Positions 36,516-45,923 of a DNA stretch of 64,000 nucleotides are shown piece by piece. The DNA is taken from positions 1-64,000 of the forward strand of contig NZ_JACAQA010000003.1 in the NCBI RefSeq assembly GCF_013385425.1, read 5' to 3'. A model generated the notes under the pieces. The model was not told the origin of the DNA. It did not search any database and worked only from the letters and a program-made list of their open reading frames with translations. Numbering within the stretch: the stretch's first letter is position 1; every line of letters starts with the position of its first letter. The stretch comes from Pseudomonas gingeri. GTDB taxonomy: Bacteria > Pseudomonadota > Gammaproteobacteria > Pseudomonadales > Pseudomonadaceae. The position numbers and the translations under genes were made by a program.

Positions 36516-37550
36516 ATGGAAGGTAAAATGTTGGCGGCTGTTGTCGAAGCGTTTGGAAAACCATTGGTTATCCGGCATCTGGACGTCCCGACAGCCGGAC
36601 CGGGGATGATCCTGGTCAAGGTCGAAGCTTGCGGTGTGTGTCACACTGATTTGCATGCGGCGCGAGGCGATTGGCCACTCAAGCCAGGGCTGCCCTTTAC
36701 CCCCGGGCATGAGGGCATCGGCACGGTGGTGGCGCTGGGCAGCGGCGTCACCGCGGTACAATTGGGCGAGCGCGTGGGGGTGCCGTGGCTTTATTCGGCC
36801 TGTGGTCATTGCGAGTATTGCCTCCAGGCCTGGGAAACCGTGTGCGCGCAAGCCGAGTTTGGTGGCTACACACGCAACGGCGGATTCGCCGAGTACATCC
36901 TGGCGGATCCGGAATATGTCGCGCATATACCGGCGTCGCTGGATCCTTGTGAGGCGGCACCGATCATTTGTGCCGGGGTGACGAGCTACAAGGGCATCAA
37001 GGAGGCCGATGTCCGTCCGGGGCAGTGGATGGTTATTTCCGGTATTGGCGGATTGGGCCATCTGGCGGTCCAGTACGCCAAGGCCATGGGGCTGCGGGTG
37101 TGTGCCGTGGACATCGACGAGCGCAAATTGGCCCATGCCACCGAACTGGGCGCTGACGCCGTGGTGAATGCCAAGGGCGACGATGCAGTGGCCGCAGTGA
37201 TTGCCGCCACTGACGGCGGCGCCCATGGGGTGCTGATCACCGCGCCGTCGCTCGGGGCGTTCAAGCAGGGGGTGGCGATGACCCGCAAGCTCGGCACCTG
37301 CGTCCTGGTCGGCCTGCCGCCGGGCGACTTTCCCATGGATTTGTTCGGGGTGGTCGCCAATTGCATCACGGTACGCGGTTCGTTCGTGGGTAATCGCCAG
37401 GACATGGCCGAGGCCCTGGCATTTGCCGCCCAAGGCAAGGTCAAGGCGGATATCGAGCGCCAGCCGCTGTCGGCGATCAACCAGGTCTTCGAGCGGCTGG
37501 AAAAGGGCGATGTGGCCGCCAGAGTGGTGATTGATTTCACTCTGGATTGA
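36516..37550 (+). CDS. adhP: Zinc-dependent alcohol dehydrogenase (AdhP type)
   Basis: 344 residues, medium-chain dehydrogenase. Catalytic zinc ligands are in CGVCHTDLHAA, PGHEGIG and the later ICAGVTSYKG; structural zinc ligands are CGHCEYCLQAWETVC. The NAD site is ISGIGGLGHLAVQYAKAMG with the following Asp in VCAVDIDERK, indicating NAD over NADP. AdhP-type enzymes interconvert ethanol and similar alcohols with aldehydes. It follows pntB by 79 bases and its end overlaps the end of the convergent RND gene by 14 bases. Confidence 0.9.
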   Translation: MEGKMLAAVVEAFGKPLVIRHLDVPTAGPGMILVKVEACGVCHTDLHAARGDWPLKPGLPFTPGHEGIGTVVALGSGVTAVQLGERVGVPWLYSACGHCEYCLQAWETVCAQAEFGGYTRNGGFAEYILADPEYVAHIPASLDPCEAAPIICAGVTSYKGIKEADVRPGQWMVISGIGGLGHLAVQYAKAMGLRVCAVDIDERKLAHATELGADAVVNAKGDDAVAAVIAATDGGAHGVLITAPSLGAFKQGVAMTRKLGTCVLVGLPPGDFPMDLFGVVANCITVRGSFVGNRQDMAEALAFAAQGKVKADIERQPLSAINQVFERLEKGDVAARVVIDFTLD

Positions 37551-40500
37551 TCGGGGTGGTGGTGGTGGTGGTGGTGGTGGTGCCGCTGACCAGTTTCATC
37601 ACCACCACAAAAAACACCGGCACAAACATCACCGCCAGCGTCGCCGTGATCATCCCGCCGATCACCCCGGTGCCGATGGCCTGCTGGCTCGCCGAGCTGG
37701 CGCCGGTGGCAATCGCCAGCGGCACCACGCCGAGGATAAACGCCAGGGACGTCATGATGATCGGGCGCAGGCGCAGGCGCGCTGCCTGCACCGTCGCATC
37801 CAGCAGATCATGACCCTCGTCGTAGAGACTCTTGGCGAACTCGATGATCAAAATCGCGTTCTTCGCCGACAGGCCGATGATGGTGATCAACCCCACCTTG
37901 AAGAACACATCGTTGGGCATCCCGCGCAAGGTCACCGCCAGCACCGCGCCAAGCACCCCCAGGGGCACGACCAGCAGCACCGAAGTCGGGATCGACCAGC
38001 TTTCATACAGCGCCGCGAGACAGAGGAACACCACCAGCAGCGACAGCCCCAGCAGCGTGGTTGCCTGGGAACCGGACAAACGCTCCTGCAACGACAGGCC
38101 GGTCCATTCCAGGCCCAACCCCGTCGGCAACTGCGTCACCAGCCGTTCCATCTCCGCCATCGCCTGTCCGGTGCTGTGCCCGGCCTTGGGCTCGCCGGAA
38201 ATGGCAATTGCCGGGTAGCCGTTGTAGCGGGTCAGTTGCGCCGGGCCCTGGGTCCACTGCGCCCGGACAAAGGCCGACAACGGCACCATTTTTCCGTTGC
38301 TGTTGCGCACATTGATTTTCAGCAGATCGGCCACCTGGCTGCGTTGGTCGCCTTCGGCCTGGATCACCACCCGTTGCATGCGCCCCTGGTTCGGGAAGTC
38401 GTTGACATAGCTCGAGCCCAGGGCGGTGGAGAGCAGGGCGCCGATATCGGCAAAGGACACCCCCAGGGCATTGGCCTGCTGGCGGTCGACCTCCAACTGC
38501 ACCTGTGGCGCTTCGGCCAGGGCGCTTTCACGGACATTGGCCAGCACCGGGCTCTTTTCCGCCGCCGCCAGCAGCTGGGTACGGGCTTTCATCAGCACCT
38601 CATGCCCCACGCCGCCGCGGTCCTGCAAGCGGAACTCGAAACCACTGGAGGTGCCGAGGCCATCCACCGGGGGCGGCAGGATGGCGTAGGCCACGGCGTC
38701 CTTGATCTCGCCCAACGCCAGGTTGGCGCGATCGGCAATGGCTTGCGCCGAGTCCTTGGCACTACGCGCCGACCAGTCCTTCAGGGTGGTGAAGGCCAGC
38801 GCGGCGTTCTGCCCGCTGCCGGAGAAGCTGAAGCCGAGGATCATGGTGGTGTCACCGACGCCCTGTTCCGTGGCGTTATGCGCCTCGATCTGCTCCACCA
38901 CCTTGATCGTGCGGTTCTGGCTCGCCCCCGGTGGTAGCTGGATATCGGTGATGGTGTAGCCCTGGTCTTCCACCGGCAGGAACGAGGCGGGCAGGCGCAT
39001 GAAGCACAACCCCAGCACGACCAGCAACAGACCGTAGACCAGCAGGTAACGGCCGCTGCGTTTCAGCGCGTAGACCACCCAGCCTTCATATTTATTGCTC
39101 AGCTGTTCGAAACGCCGGTTGAACGCGCCGAAGAAACCGCCCTTGGCGTGATGTTCGCCCGGGGCAATCGGCTTGAGCAGGGTGGCGCACAAGGCTGGGG
39201 TCAGGGTCAGGGCGAGGAAGGCCGAGAACAGGATCGAGGTGGCCATGGACAGCGAGAACTGCTGGTAGATCACCCCCACCGAGCCCTGCATGAAGGCCAT
39301 GGGAATAAACACCGCCACCAGCACCAGGGTGATGCCGACGATGGCGCCGCTGATCTGGCCCATGGCCTTGCGGGTGGCGTCCCGTGGCGACAACCCCTCG
39401 TTGGCCATGATCCGCTCGACGTTCTCCACCACCACAATGGCGTCGTCCACCAGGATGCCGATGGCCAGGACCATGCCGAACATGGTCAGCACGTTGATCG
39501 AGAAACCCAGGGCCAGCATGGTGGCGAAGGTGCCCATCAGTGCTACCGGCACCACCAGGGTCGGGATCAGGGTGTAGCGGATGTTCTGCAGGAACAGGAA
39601 CATCACCGCGAACACCAGCAGCATGGCTTCGCCCAGGGTGTAGATCACCTTGGTGATCGAGACCTTGACGAAGGGCGAGGTGTCGTAGGGGATCTTGTAT
39701 TCGACCCCAGCCGGGAAGTAGCGCGACAACTCGTCGAGCTTGGCCCGCACCAGGGTGGCGGTGTGCAGGGCATTGGCGCCGGGGCTCAACTGCACGCTGA
39801 AGGCGGTGGACGGCTTGCCGTTCAGGCGGGTGCCGTACTGGTAGTCCTGGCTGCCGACTTCCACCCGGGCGACATCGCCGATGCGCACGCTGGAACCGTC
39901 GGGATTGGCCCGCAGGACGATATCGGCGAACTCCTTCGGCGTGCTCAGCTGGCCCTTGACCAGCACCGCCGCGTTGATTTCCTGGGTCGGCCGGGCCGGC
40001 AGGTCGCCGATGCTGCCCGCCGAGACCTGGGCGTTCTGTCCGGCCACGGCGGCGCTGACATCCGCCGGGGTCAGGTTGAATCCCACCAGCTTCTGCGGGT
40101 CGATCCAGATCCGCATGGCCCGTTCGGCGCCGTACAACTGTGCCTTGCCGACACCGTCGAGGCGCTTGATCTCGTTCATCACGTTGCGCGCCAGGTAGTC
40201 GCTGAGGGCGCTTTCGTCGTATTTGCCGTCACTGGAGGTGAGGGTGGCGAGCAGCAGGAAGCCGGCGGAAACCTTTTCCACCTGCAAGCCTTGCTGGGTC
40301 ACGGCGGCGGGCAGGCGCGGCTCCACCGCTTTCAGGCGGTTCTGCACATCGACCTGGGCCATTTCCGGGTTGGTGCCGGGCTGGAAGGTCGCGGTGATGG
40401 TGGCGCTGCCCAGGCTGCTCTGGGACTCGAAATACAACAGGTGATCGGCACCGTTGAGCTCCTGCTCGATCAGGCTGACCACGCCTTGATCCACGGTCTG

Positions 40501-40668
40501 CGCCGAGGCGCCCGGGTAGACGGCGTAGATTTCCACCTTGGGCGGCGCGACGTTGGGGTACTGCGCCACTGGCAACTGCGGGATGGCCAGGGCGCCGGCC
40601 AGCAGGATGAACAGGGCGACCACCCAGGCGAACACCGGCCGGTCGATAAAGAAATGCGGCATGCTCAC
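37537..40668 (-). CDS. RND multidrug efflux permease (HAE1 family)
   Basis: 1043 residues, full length. FFIDRPVFAWVVALFILLAG starts the first of twelve helices; the proton-relay helix 4 has GILVDDAIVVVENVERIM with the two essential aspartates; SPFVKVSITKV, GLSAKNAILIIEFAK and the periplasmic porter domains all match the MexY/AcrB type. The C-terminus ends in a run of nine threonines encoded by an ACC repeat. It overlaps the adaptor stop by four bases. No outer-membrane channel gene follows, so it would use a shared channel such as OprM. Confidence 0.92.
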   Translation of the reverse strand: MSMPHFFIDRPVFAWVVALFILLAGALAIPQLPVAQYPNVAPPKVEIYAVYPGASAQTVDQGVVSLIEQELNGADHLLYFESQSSLGSATITATFQPGTNPEMAQVDVQNRLKAVEPRLPAAVTQQGLQVEKVSAGFLLLATLTSSDGKYDESALSDYLARNVMNEIKRLDGVGKAQLYGAERAMRIWIDPQKLVGFNLTPADVSAAVAGQNAQVSAGSIGDLPARPTQEINAAVLVKGQLSTPKEFADIVLRANPDGSSVRIGDVARVEVGSQDYQYGTRLNGKPSTAFSVQLSPGANALHTATLVRAKLDELSRYFPAGVEYKIPYDTSPFVKVSITKVIYTLGEAMLLVFAVMFLFLQNIRYTLIPTLVVPVALMGTFATMLALGFSINVLTMFGMVLAIGILVDDAIVVVENVERIMANEGLSPRDATRKAMGQISGAIVGITLVLVAVFIPMAFMQGSVGVIYQQFSLSMATSILFSAFLALTLTPALCATLLKPIAPGEHHAKGGFFGAFNRRFEQLSNKYEGWVVYALKRSGRYLLVYGLLLVVLGLCFMRLPASFLPVEDQGYTITDIQLPPGASQNRTIKVVEQIEAHNATEQGVGDTTMILGFSFSGSGQNAALAFTTLKDWSARSAKDSAQAIADRANLALGEIKDAVAYAILPPPVDGLGTSSGFEFRLQDRGGVGHEVLMKARTQLLAAAEKSPVLANVRESALAEAPQVQLEVDRQQANALGVSFADIGALLSTALGSSYVNDFPNQGRMQRVVIQAEGDQRSQVADLLKINVRNSNGKMVPLSAFVRAQWTQGPAQLTRYNGYPAIAISGEPKAGHSTGQAMAEMERLVTQLPTGLGLEWTGLSLQERLSGSQATTLLGLSLLVVFLCLAALYESWSIPTSVLLVVPLGVLGAVLAVTLRGMPNDVFFKVGLITIIGLSAKNAILIIEFAKSLYDEGHDLLDATVQAARLRLRPIIMTSLAFILGVVPLAIATGASSASQQAIGTGVIGGMITATLAVMFVPVFFVVVMKLVSGTTTTTTTTTPINPE
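37555..37581. repeat. (GGT)9 trinucleotide repeat at the 3' end of the RND gene
   Basis: Nine perfect GGT units just after the adhP stop codon. On the minus strand they encode nine threonines near the C-terminus of the pump. Copy number could change by slippage without breaking the frame. Confidence 0.95.
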
Positions 40669-41822
40669 TGTCCTTTGGACTGGGCGAGGGCAAGAGGGCT
40701 GTCGTCGACCTGCACCCGCTCGCCGGGCCGGGCGTGTTGCAGGCCCTCGACGACGATGCGTTGGCCGGCCTTGAGGCCGTCGGTGACGATCCAGCGATCG
40801 TTCTGCACCGCGCCCAACTGCACCGGCTGTTGGCTGATCCGCTGTTCGGCATCCACCAGCAGCACCTGGGCGATCCCGGCGCTGTCACGCTGAATCGCCC
40901 GTTGCGGCACGGTGATCGCTTCGCGGTTGACCGCTTGCTCGACGCGGACCCGGACGAAACTGCCGGGCAGCAGGTCGAGGTCCGGGTTGGGGAACTCGCT
41001 GCGCAGGATCACCTGGCCAGTGCCGGGGTCGACGCTGATATCGGTGAACAGCAACTTGCCCGGCAGCGGGTAGGCACTGCCGTCGTCCTGGATCAGCGTA
41101 GCCTTGGCCTGGTTCTGCCCGACCTGCTGCAACTGCCCGGCGCGCAGGGCGCGGCGCAGGTCATTCAGTTCGCGGGTCGACTGGGTCAGGTCGGCGTGGA
41201 TCGGATTCAACTGCTGGATCAGCGCCAGGGCGGTGGTTTCGTTCTGGCCGACCAGGGCGCCTTCGGTTACCAGCGCACGGCCTATACGCCCGGAAATCGG
41301 CGCGGTGACGGTGGCGTAGCCGAGGTTGAGCCGGGCCCGCTGCACGGCGGCCTTGTTCGCGGCGACATCGGCGGCGCTTTGGCGCGCGGCGGCTTCGGCG
41401 TTGTCGTAGTCCTGGCGGCTGACGGCGTTACTCTCCACCAGATCGCGGTAGCGCTGGTGTTGCAAGCGGGTCTGGAAGGCATTGGCCTCGGCCTTTTGCA
41501 GGCTGGCAACCGCACTGTCGAGGTCGGCCTTGAACGGCGCCGGGTCGATGCGGAACAACACGTCGCCCTGTTTCACGTCGCTGCCCTCACGAAACACCTG
41601 CTGCAGCACCACGCCGGCCACCCGCGCGCGGACTTCGGCAATGCGCGGCGCGGCGATGCGTCCGCTCAGTTCGCTATTGATCGACAGGCTTTGGCTCTTG
41701 AGGATCTCGACCCGAACCTTGGGCGGGGGCGGCGTTTGCGGGGCATTCGCGGATTTGTCACAGGCGCTCAGGGCCAGCGCCAGGGCTGACAGGCAGAGCG
41801 GGGCAAGCAGCTTCTTCAACAT
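40665..41822 (-). CDS. RND periplasmic adaptor (membrane fusion lipoprotein)
   Basis: 385 residues. Signal peptide with a lipobox LALSAC, so the mature protein is probably a lipoprotein. It has the lipoyl halves (IAEVRARVAGVVLQQVFREGSDVKQGDVLFRID and LNLGYATVTAPISGRIGRALVTEGALVGQ), an alpha-hairpin between them and a beta-barrel domain, as in MexA/AcrA. First gene of the pump operon, divergent from the two-component genes. Confidence 0.92.
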   Translation of the reverse strand: MLKKLLAPLCLSALALALSACDKSANAPQTPPPPKVRVEILKSQSLSINSELSGRIAAPRIAEVRARVAGVVLQQVFREGSDVKQGDVLFRIDPAPFKADLDSAVASLQKAEANAFQTRLQHQRYRDLVESNAVSRQDYDNAEAAARQSAADVAANKAAVQRARLNLGYATVTAPISGRIGRALVTEGALVGQNETTALALIQQLNPIHADLTQSTRELNDLRRALRAGQLQQVGQNQAKATLIQDDGSAYPLPGKLLFTDISVDPGTGQVILRSEFPNPDLDLLPGSFVRVRVEQAVNREAITVPQRAIQRDSAGIAQVLLVDAEQRISQQPVQLGAVQNDRWIVTDGLKAGQRIVVEGLQHARPGERVQVDDSPLALAQSKGQ

Positions 41823-41875
41823 AACAGAGTCCCAATAATGGCCCCCGCATGCTAAGGGCCGTGGTCAAGCGGTGC

Positions 41876-41914
41876 TGTGAAGCTATGTAGGGCGTTGGTG
41901 AAAAAGTGTGAAGC
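41876..41914. promoter_or_regulatory. Direct repeat TGTGAAGC between adaptor and response-regulator genes
   Basis: TGTGAAGC occurs at 41876-41883 and again at 41907-41914, 31 bases apart (about three helical turns). It lies in the divergent promoter space and could be a binding site for the OmpR-type regulator encoded next to it. Confidence 0.3.
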
Positions 41915-41976
41915 TTCTGCTCTCGGACGTGCGTAGGCGTATATCCTTCACGGTTTTCCGCTTCGTAAATTTACCT

Positions 41977-42678
41977 ATGCCTAACATTCTGCTGGTCGAA
42001 GACGACAGCGCCCTCAGTGAATTGATCGCCAGCTACCTGGAGCGCAACGGCTACCAGGTCAATGTGCTGGCCCGTGGCGACCAGGTGCGCGAGCGGGCGA
42101 AACAGACCCCGCCGGACCTGGTGATCCTCGACCTGATGCTGCCGGGCCTCGACGGCCTGCAGGTGTGCCGCCTGTTGCGCGCCGATTCGGCGACGCTGCC
42201 GATCCTGATGCTCACCGCCCGTGATGACAGCCATGATCAGGTACTGGGCCTGGAGATGGGCGCCGACGACTATGTGACCAAACCCTGCGAACCCCGGGTA
42301 TTGCTGGCCCGGGTACGGACCCTGTTGCGCCGTAGCAGCCTGGCCGACCCGCAGGTGGCCAGCGACCGGATCCTGATGGGCAACCTGTGCATCGACCTCT
42401 CGGAACGCACCGTGACCTGGCGCGAACAGCCGGTGGAGCTGTCCAGCGGTGAATACAACCTGCTGGTGGTGCTGGCCCGGCATGCCGGCGAAGTGCTCAG
42501 TCGCGACCAGATCCTCCAGCGCCTGCGCGGCATCGAGTTCAACGGCACCGACCGCTCGGTGGACGTGGCGATTTCCAAGTTGCGCCGCAAGTTCGACGAC
42601 CATGCCGGCGAGGCGCGCAAGATCAAGACCGTCTGGGGCAAGGGTTACCTGTTCAGTCGCTCCGAATGGGAGTACTGA
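41977..42678 (+). CDS. OmpR-type response regulator (RstA-like)
   Basis: 233 residues from ATG 41977; an in-frame start at 41908 would add 23 residues with no receiver homology. The receiver domain has ILLVEDDSALSELI, the phospho-acceptor in LVILDLMLPGLDGLQVC, and the Lys in DDYVTKPCEPRVLL. A winged-helix DNA-binding domain follows (VELSSGEYNLLVVLARHAGEVLSRDQILQRLRG and DVAISKLRRKF). It is followed after 4 bases by its kinase gene. Divergence from the pump suggests it controls pump expression. Confidence 0.9.
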   Translation: MPNILLVEDDSALSELIASYLERNGYQVNVLARGDQVRERAKQTPPDLVILDLMLPGLDGLQVCRLLRADSATLPILMLTARDDSHDQVLGLEMGADDYVTKPCEPRVLLARVRTLLRRSSLADPQVASDRILMGNLCIDLSERTVTWREQPVELSSGEYNLLVVLARHAGEVLSRDQILQRLRGIEFNGTDRSVDVAISKLRRKFDDHAGEARKIKTVWGKGYLFSRSEWEY

Positions 42679-42682
42679 AACC

Positions 42683-43987
42683 ATGCTGAAGATCCTGGTG
42701 CGGCTGTACCTGATCACCATCGTCACCTTCAGTGCGGCGATCTATCTGGTGCCTGAGCTGGTGATCGGGGTCTTCCACGAGCGCTTCATGCGTTACAACA
42801 TGGACCAGTCGCGGGGCTTGCAGAGCCTGCTGATCGAACAGTTTCGCCAGGTGCCGAAAGAGCAGTGGCCGGCAATGGCCACTCGCCTGGACCAGCGCTT
42901 CGGGCCCTTGCAGGTCAGCTTGACCCGTGTCGATGACCCGAGCTTCAGCGCGCCGGAGCAACAACGCCTGCGCGGCGGTGAGGATGTGCTCCGCCTCGGT
43001 GATTGGGGCACGCGGACCCTGGCGGTGTCGCCGCTGGATGAGCAATGGGCGGTGGCCCTGCAAGTCCCGCCCGACCCGCTGGACGTGAACCTGTTGTACT
43101 GGAGTATGAACGTACTGATTGGCGCGGCGTTGCTGGCCTGCCTGCTGTTCTGGCTGCGCCCGCACTGGCGCGACCTGGAACGTCTCAAGCAGACCGCTCG
43201 GCGCCTTGGCCAGGGGCAGTTGAGCGAACGCACGAATATCCCGCCACGCTCCAATATCGGCGAGCTGGCGGCGGTGTTCGACACCATGGCCGGCGATGTC
43301 GAAGGCCTGCTCAACCAGCAGCGTGATTTGCTCAACGCGGTGTCCCACGAACTGCGGACACCCTTGACCCGCCTCGACTTCGGCCTGGCCCTGGCCTTGT
43401 CCGAGGATCTGCCGCCGGCGTCCCGCGAGCGCCTGCAAGGGCTGGTGGCGCATATTCGCGAGTTGGACGAGCTGGTGTTGGAATTGCTGTCCTATAGCCG
43501 TTTGCAGAACCCCGCCCGATTGCCGGATCGGGTCATGGTCTCGCTGGACGAGTTCGTCGACAGTATCCTCGGCAGTTTCGACGAGGAGCTGGAAGCCCCG
43601 GACACCGTGCTGGACGTCTTGATGCACGGGTCGCTGGACCGCTTTGTGCTGGATCCGCGCCTGACCGCGCGGGCGGTACAGAACCTCTTGCGCAATGCCA
43701 TGCGTTATTGCGAGCGGCGGATCCAGATTGGCGTCAGGGTCAACCCGGAAGGTTGCGAGCTGTGGGTCGATGACGACGGCATTGGCATTCCCGAGCCAGA
43801 TCGGGAGCGGATTTTCGAGCCGTTCTATCGCCTGGACCGCAGTCGCGATCGTGCCACTGGCGGCTTTGGCCTGGGCCTGGCCATCAGCCGGCGGGCGCTG
43901 GAAGCCCAGGGCGGCACCCTGACCGCTGAGCAATCGCCGCTGGGTGGGGCGCGTTTCCGCTTGTGGTTGCCGACCGTGGCCTGCTAG
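42683..43987 (+). CDS. Sensor histidine kinase (RstB-like)
   Basis: 434 residues from ATG 42683, which lies four bases after the regulator stop. Two membrane helices (LVRLYLITIVTFSAAIYLV at the start, and MNVLIGAALLACLLFWL near residue 140) enclose a periplasmic domain of about 110 residues. HAMP follows, then the H-box VSHELRTPLTRLDFGLAL, the N-box LLRNAMRYC, and the ATP lid boxes WVDDDGIGIPEPDRERIFEPFYRLD and GGFGLGLAISRR. Same organisation as RstB. Signal not known. Confidence 0.9.
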   Translation: MLKILVRLYLITIVTFSAAIYLVPELVIGVFHERFMRYNMDQSRGLQSLLIEQFRQVPKEQWPAMATRLDQRFGPLQVSLTRVDDPSFSAPEQQRLRGGEDVLRLGDWGTRTLAVSPLDEQWAVALQVPPDPLDVNLLYWSMNVLIGAALLACLLFWLRPHWRDLERLKQTARRLGQGQLSERTNIPPRSNIGELAAVFDTMAGDVEGLLNQQRDLLNAVSHELRTPLTRLDFGLALALSEDLPPASRERLQGLVAHIRELDELVLELLSYSRLQNPARLPDRVMVSLDEFVDSILGSFDEELEAPDTVLDVLMHGSLDRFVLDPRLTARAVQNLLRNAMRYCERRIQIGVRVNPEGCELWVDDDGIGIPEPDRERIFEPFYRLDRSRDRATGGFGLGLAISRRALEAQGGTLTAEQSPLGGARFRLWLPTVAC

Positions 43988-44011
43988 AGACGCTTCGCTG
44001 CTGCGGCTGGA

Positions 44012-44893
44012 TTACTTGCGCCGCTGCTTGACCAGGCGCTTTACCCCTTCCAGCACCAATACCGCCACCGCCAGCCAGATCGGCAGGTAGGTCAACCATT
44101 CTCCCGGTCCGATGCTTTCCCCCAGCAACAGGGCGACGATCACCAGCAGCACGGGTTCCACATACCCCAGCAGCCCGAACAGTCCGAAGGCCAGCATCCG
44201 GCTCGCCAACAGGTAGCAGATCAGTGCGGCGGTACTGATTACCCCCAGCAAGGGAATCAGGGCATACAGCGCCGGCCGTTGGCTGACCACGGCAAAGCCC
44301 TGTTCGCCGTGTTGCACGAACCACCACGCCACCGGCAGCAGCAACATCATCTCGAACCAGAGTCCGCCCAGGTTGTGGGTGGCGTTGCGCCGACGCAACA
44401 CGAAGTAGATCGGATAGCCGATGGCTACCAGCAGGGTGGTCCAGGAAAAGCTGCCGACCCGGTACAACTCGTTGAGTACGCCACAGAGGGCGAGCAGGGC
44501 GGCCACGGTCTGCAGCCGCGACAAGCGTTCGCCGTAGACGATGCGGCCGGTGAGCACCATGGTCAGCGGCAAGAGGAAGTAGCCCAGGGATACATCCAGG
44601 CTATGCCCGTTGAGCGGTGCCCAGAGGAACACCCACAGCTGTAAACCGAGCAGTGCCGAAGACAACAGCAATTTGAGCAGCAGCAGTGGCTGCTGCCGCA
44701 CTCGGACGAGGATCGCGGGGACCAGCTTCCAGTCTCCGGATACCAGCATGAACACCGTCATGCAAGGCGCGGTCAGGAGCATTCGCCAACCGAAGATCTC
44801 CTCGCCGTTGAGGGGCGCGAGCAGAGACGTATAGAAATACATGATGGCGAACAGGCAGGACGCCAACACCGATAAAACGATACCTCTGGACAC
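44012..44893 (-). CDS. rarD: EamA-family permease RarD
   Basis: 293 residues from the GTG at 44893, preceded by GTGAGG at normal spacing; ATG 44941 would add 16 residues and overlap the methyltransferase gene. Ten membrane helices in two EamA halves: IVLSVLASCLFAIMYFYTSLLAPLNGEEIFGWRML at the start and LGYFLLPLTMVLTGRIVYGERLSRLQ in the middle, both RarD signatures. Known as the chloramphenicol-sensitivity protein family; transported solute is uncertain. Confidence 0.85.
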   Translation of the reverse strand: MSRGIVLSVLASCLFAIMYFYTSLLAPLNGEEIFGWRMLLTAPCMTVFMLVSGDWKLVPAILVRVRQQPLLLLKLLLSSALLGLQLWVFLWAPLNGHSLDVSLGYFLLPLTMVLTGRIVYGERLSRLQTVAALLALCGVLNELYRVGSFSWTTLLVAIGYPIYFVLRRRNATHNLGGLWFEMMLLLPVAWWFVQHGEQGFAVVSQRPALYALIPLLGVISTAALICYLLASRMLAFGLFGLLGYVEPVLLVIVALLLGESIGPGEWLTYLPIWLAVAVLVLEGVKRLVKQRRK

Positions 44894-44900
44894 AACAGCC

Positions 44901-45875
44901 TCACGCAACAGTGGATTCGGTTTTTTCCGGCAGGATAGCACCCTGCTTGAACAACAAGGCCTTCAACCCGCTTTCAGCGTCGATATCGGGGAACTCCGGC
45001 GGATTGTCCAGGCGGCGTTCGAACAGCATGCCCGGCGCTTCGCGGGTCACGCCATCGATCAGGAAGTCCGAACCCACGGCCGGATCGTTCATACAGGCGA
45101 GGACCCGGCCGTCGGCGCTGAGCAGTTCCGGCAGACGGCGCAAGACCCGCTGGTAATCCTTGCTCAACAGGAAGCTGCCTTTCTGGAAGGACGGCGGGTC
45201 GATGATCACCAGATCAAACGGGCCGCTGCTGATGACTTTGCCCCAGGACTTGAACAGGTCGTGGCCGAGAAAGCCGACCTTGCCCAGGTCGTGGCCGTTC
45301 AGGCGATGATTGTCACGCCCACGGCTCAGGGCCGCGCGGGACATATCCAGGTTGAGCACATGGGCGGCCCCGCCGGCGAGCGCCGCCACGGAAAAGCCGC
45401 AGGTGTAGGCGAACAGGTTCAGCACCCGCTTGCCCTGGGCATTGGCCCGCACCCAGTCGCGGCCGTAGCGCATATCGAGAAACAGGCCGTTGTTCTGTTT
45501 CTTGCCCAGGTCGACCTGATAGCGCAGGCCGCCTTCGGTAATGACCCATTCCTCAATGGCCTGGCCCACCAGCCATTCGGCGGGGCTCAGGGGCAGGTAA
45601 CGATGGTGCAGCAATAAAGTGTGTGCACCGCTGGCCAGCCAAGTGGGTGACTGGCTGATCTCCATCAGCAGGTCCTTGAGGGCTTGCAGTGGCTCGGGCT
45701 CGGGCTCCTTGAACAGCGACACCAGCACCACGCCCTGCAGCCAGTCTACGGTCAGTTGCTCCAGTCCCGGCCAGCAGCGGCCCCGGCCGTGGAACAGGCG
45801 CCGGGTTTCCGCGGGGGCGGCCGCCAGGGCCGTGAGCAGGTGAGTGTGGAGGGTGGACAAGGCGTCGGGGTTCAT
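44901..45875 (-). CDS. Class I SAM-dependent methyltransferase (RlmI-related, no PUA domain)
   Basis: 324 residues from ATG 45875 (an upstream start at 45908 is possible). The methyltransferase core has VLNLFAYTCGFSVAALAGGAAHVLNLDMSRAAL (motifs I and II) and DLVIIDPPSFQKGSF, the catalytic IDPPSF motif of RlmI/RlmL-type rRNA methylases. The N-terminal PUA domain of RlmI is missing; instead there is about 150 residues of unassigned sequence. The next gene, rarD, begins eight bases later. The target nucleotide is not known. Confidence 0.8.
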   Translation of the reverse strand: MNPDALSTLHTHLLTALAAAPAETRRLFHGRGRCWPGLEQLTVDWLQGVVLVSLFKEPEPEPLQALKDLLMEISQSPTWLASGAHTLLLHHRYLPLSPAEWLVGQAIEEWVITEGGLRYQVDLGKKQNNGLFLDMRYGRDWVRANAQGKRVLNLFAYTCGFSVAALAGGAAHVLNLDMSRAALSRGRDNHRLNGHDLGKVGFLGHDLFKSWGKVISSGPFDLVIIDPPSFQKGSFLLSKDYQRVLRRLPELLSADGRVLACMNDPAVGSDFLIDGVTREAPGMLFERRLDNPPEFPDIDAESGLKALLFKQGAILPEKTESTVA

Positions 45876-45923
45876 CAGGCGGTGCCGGCAAGGAAAAAGG
45901 GCCGGCATTCTAACCCTATCCGT

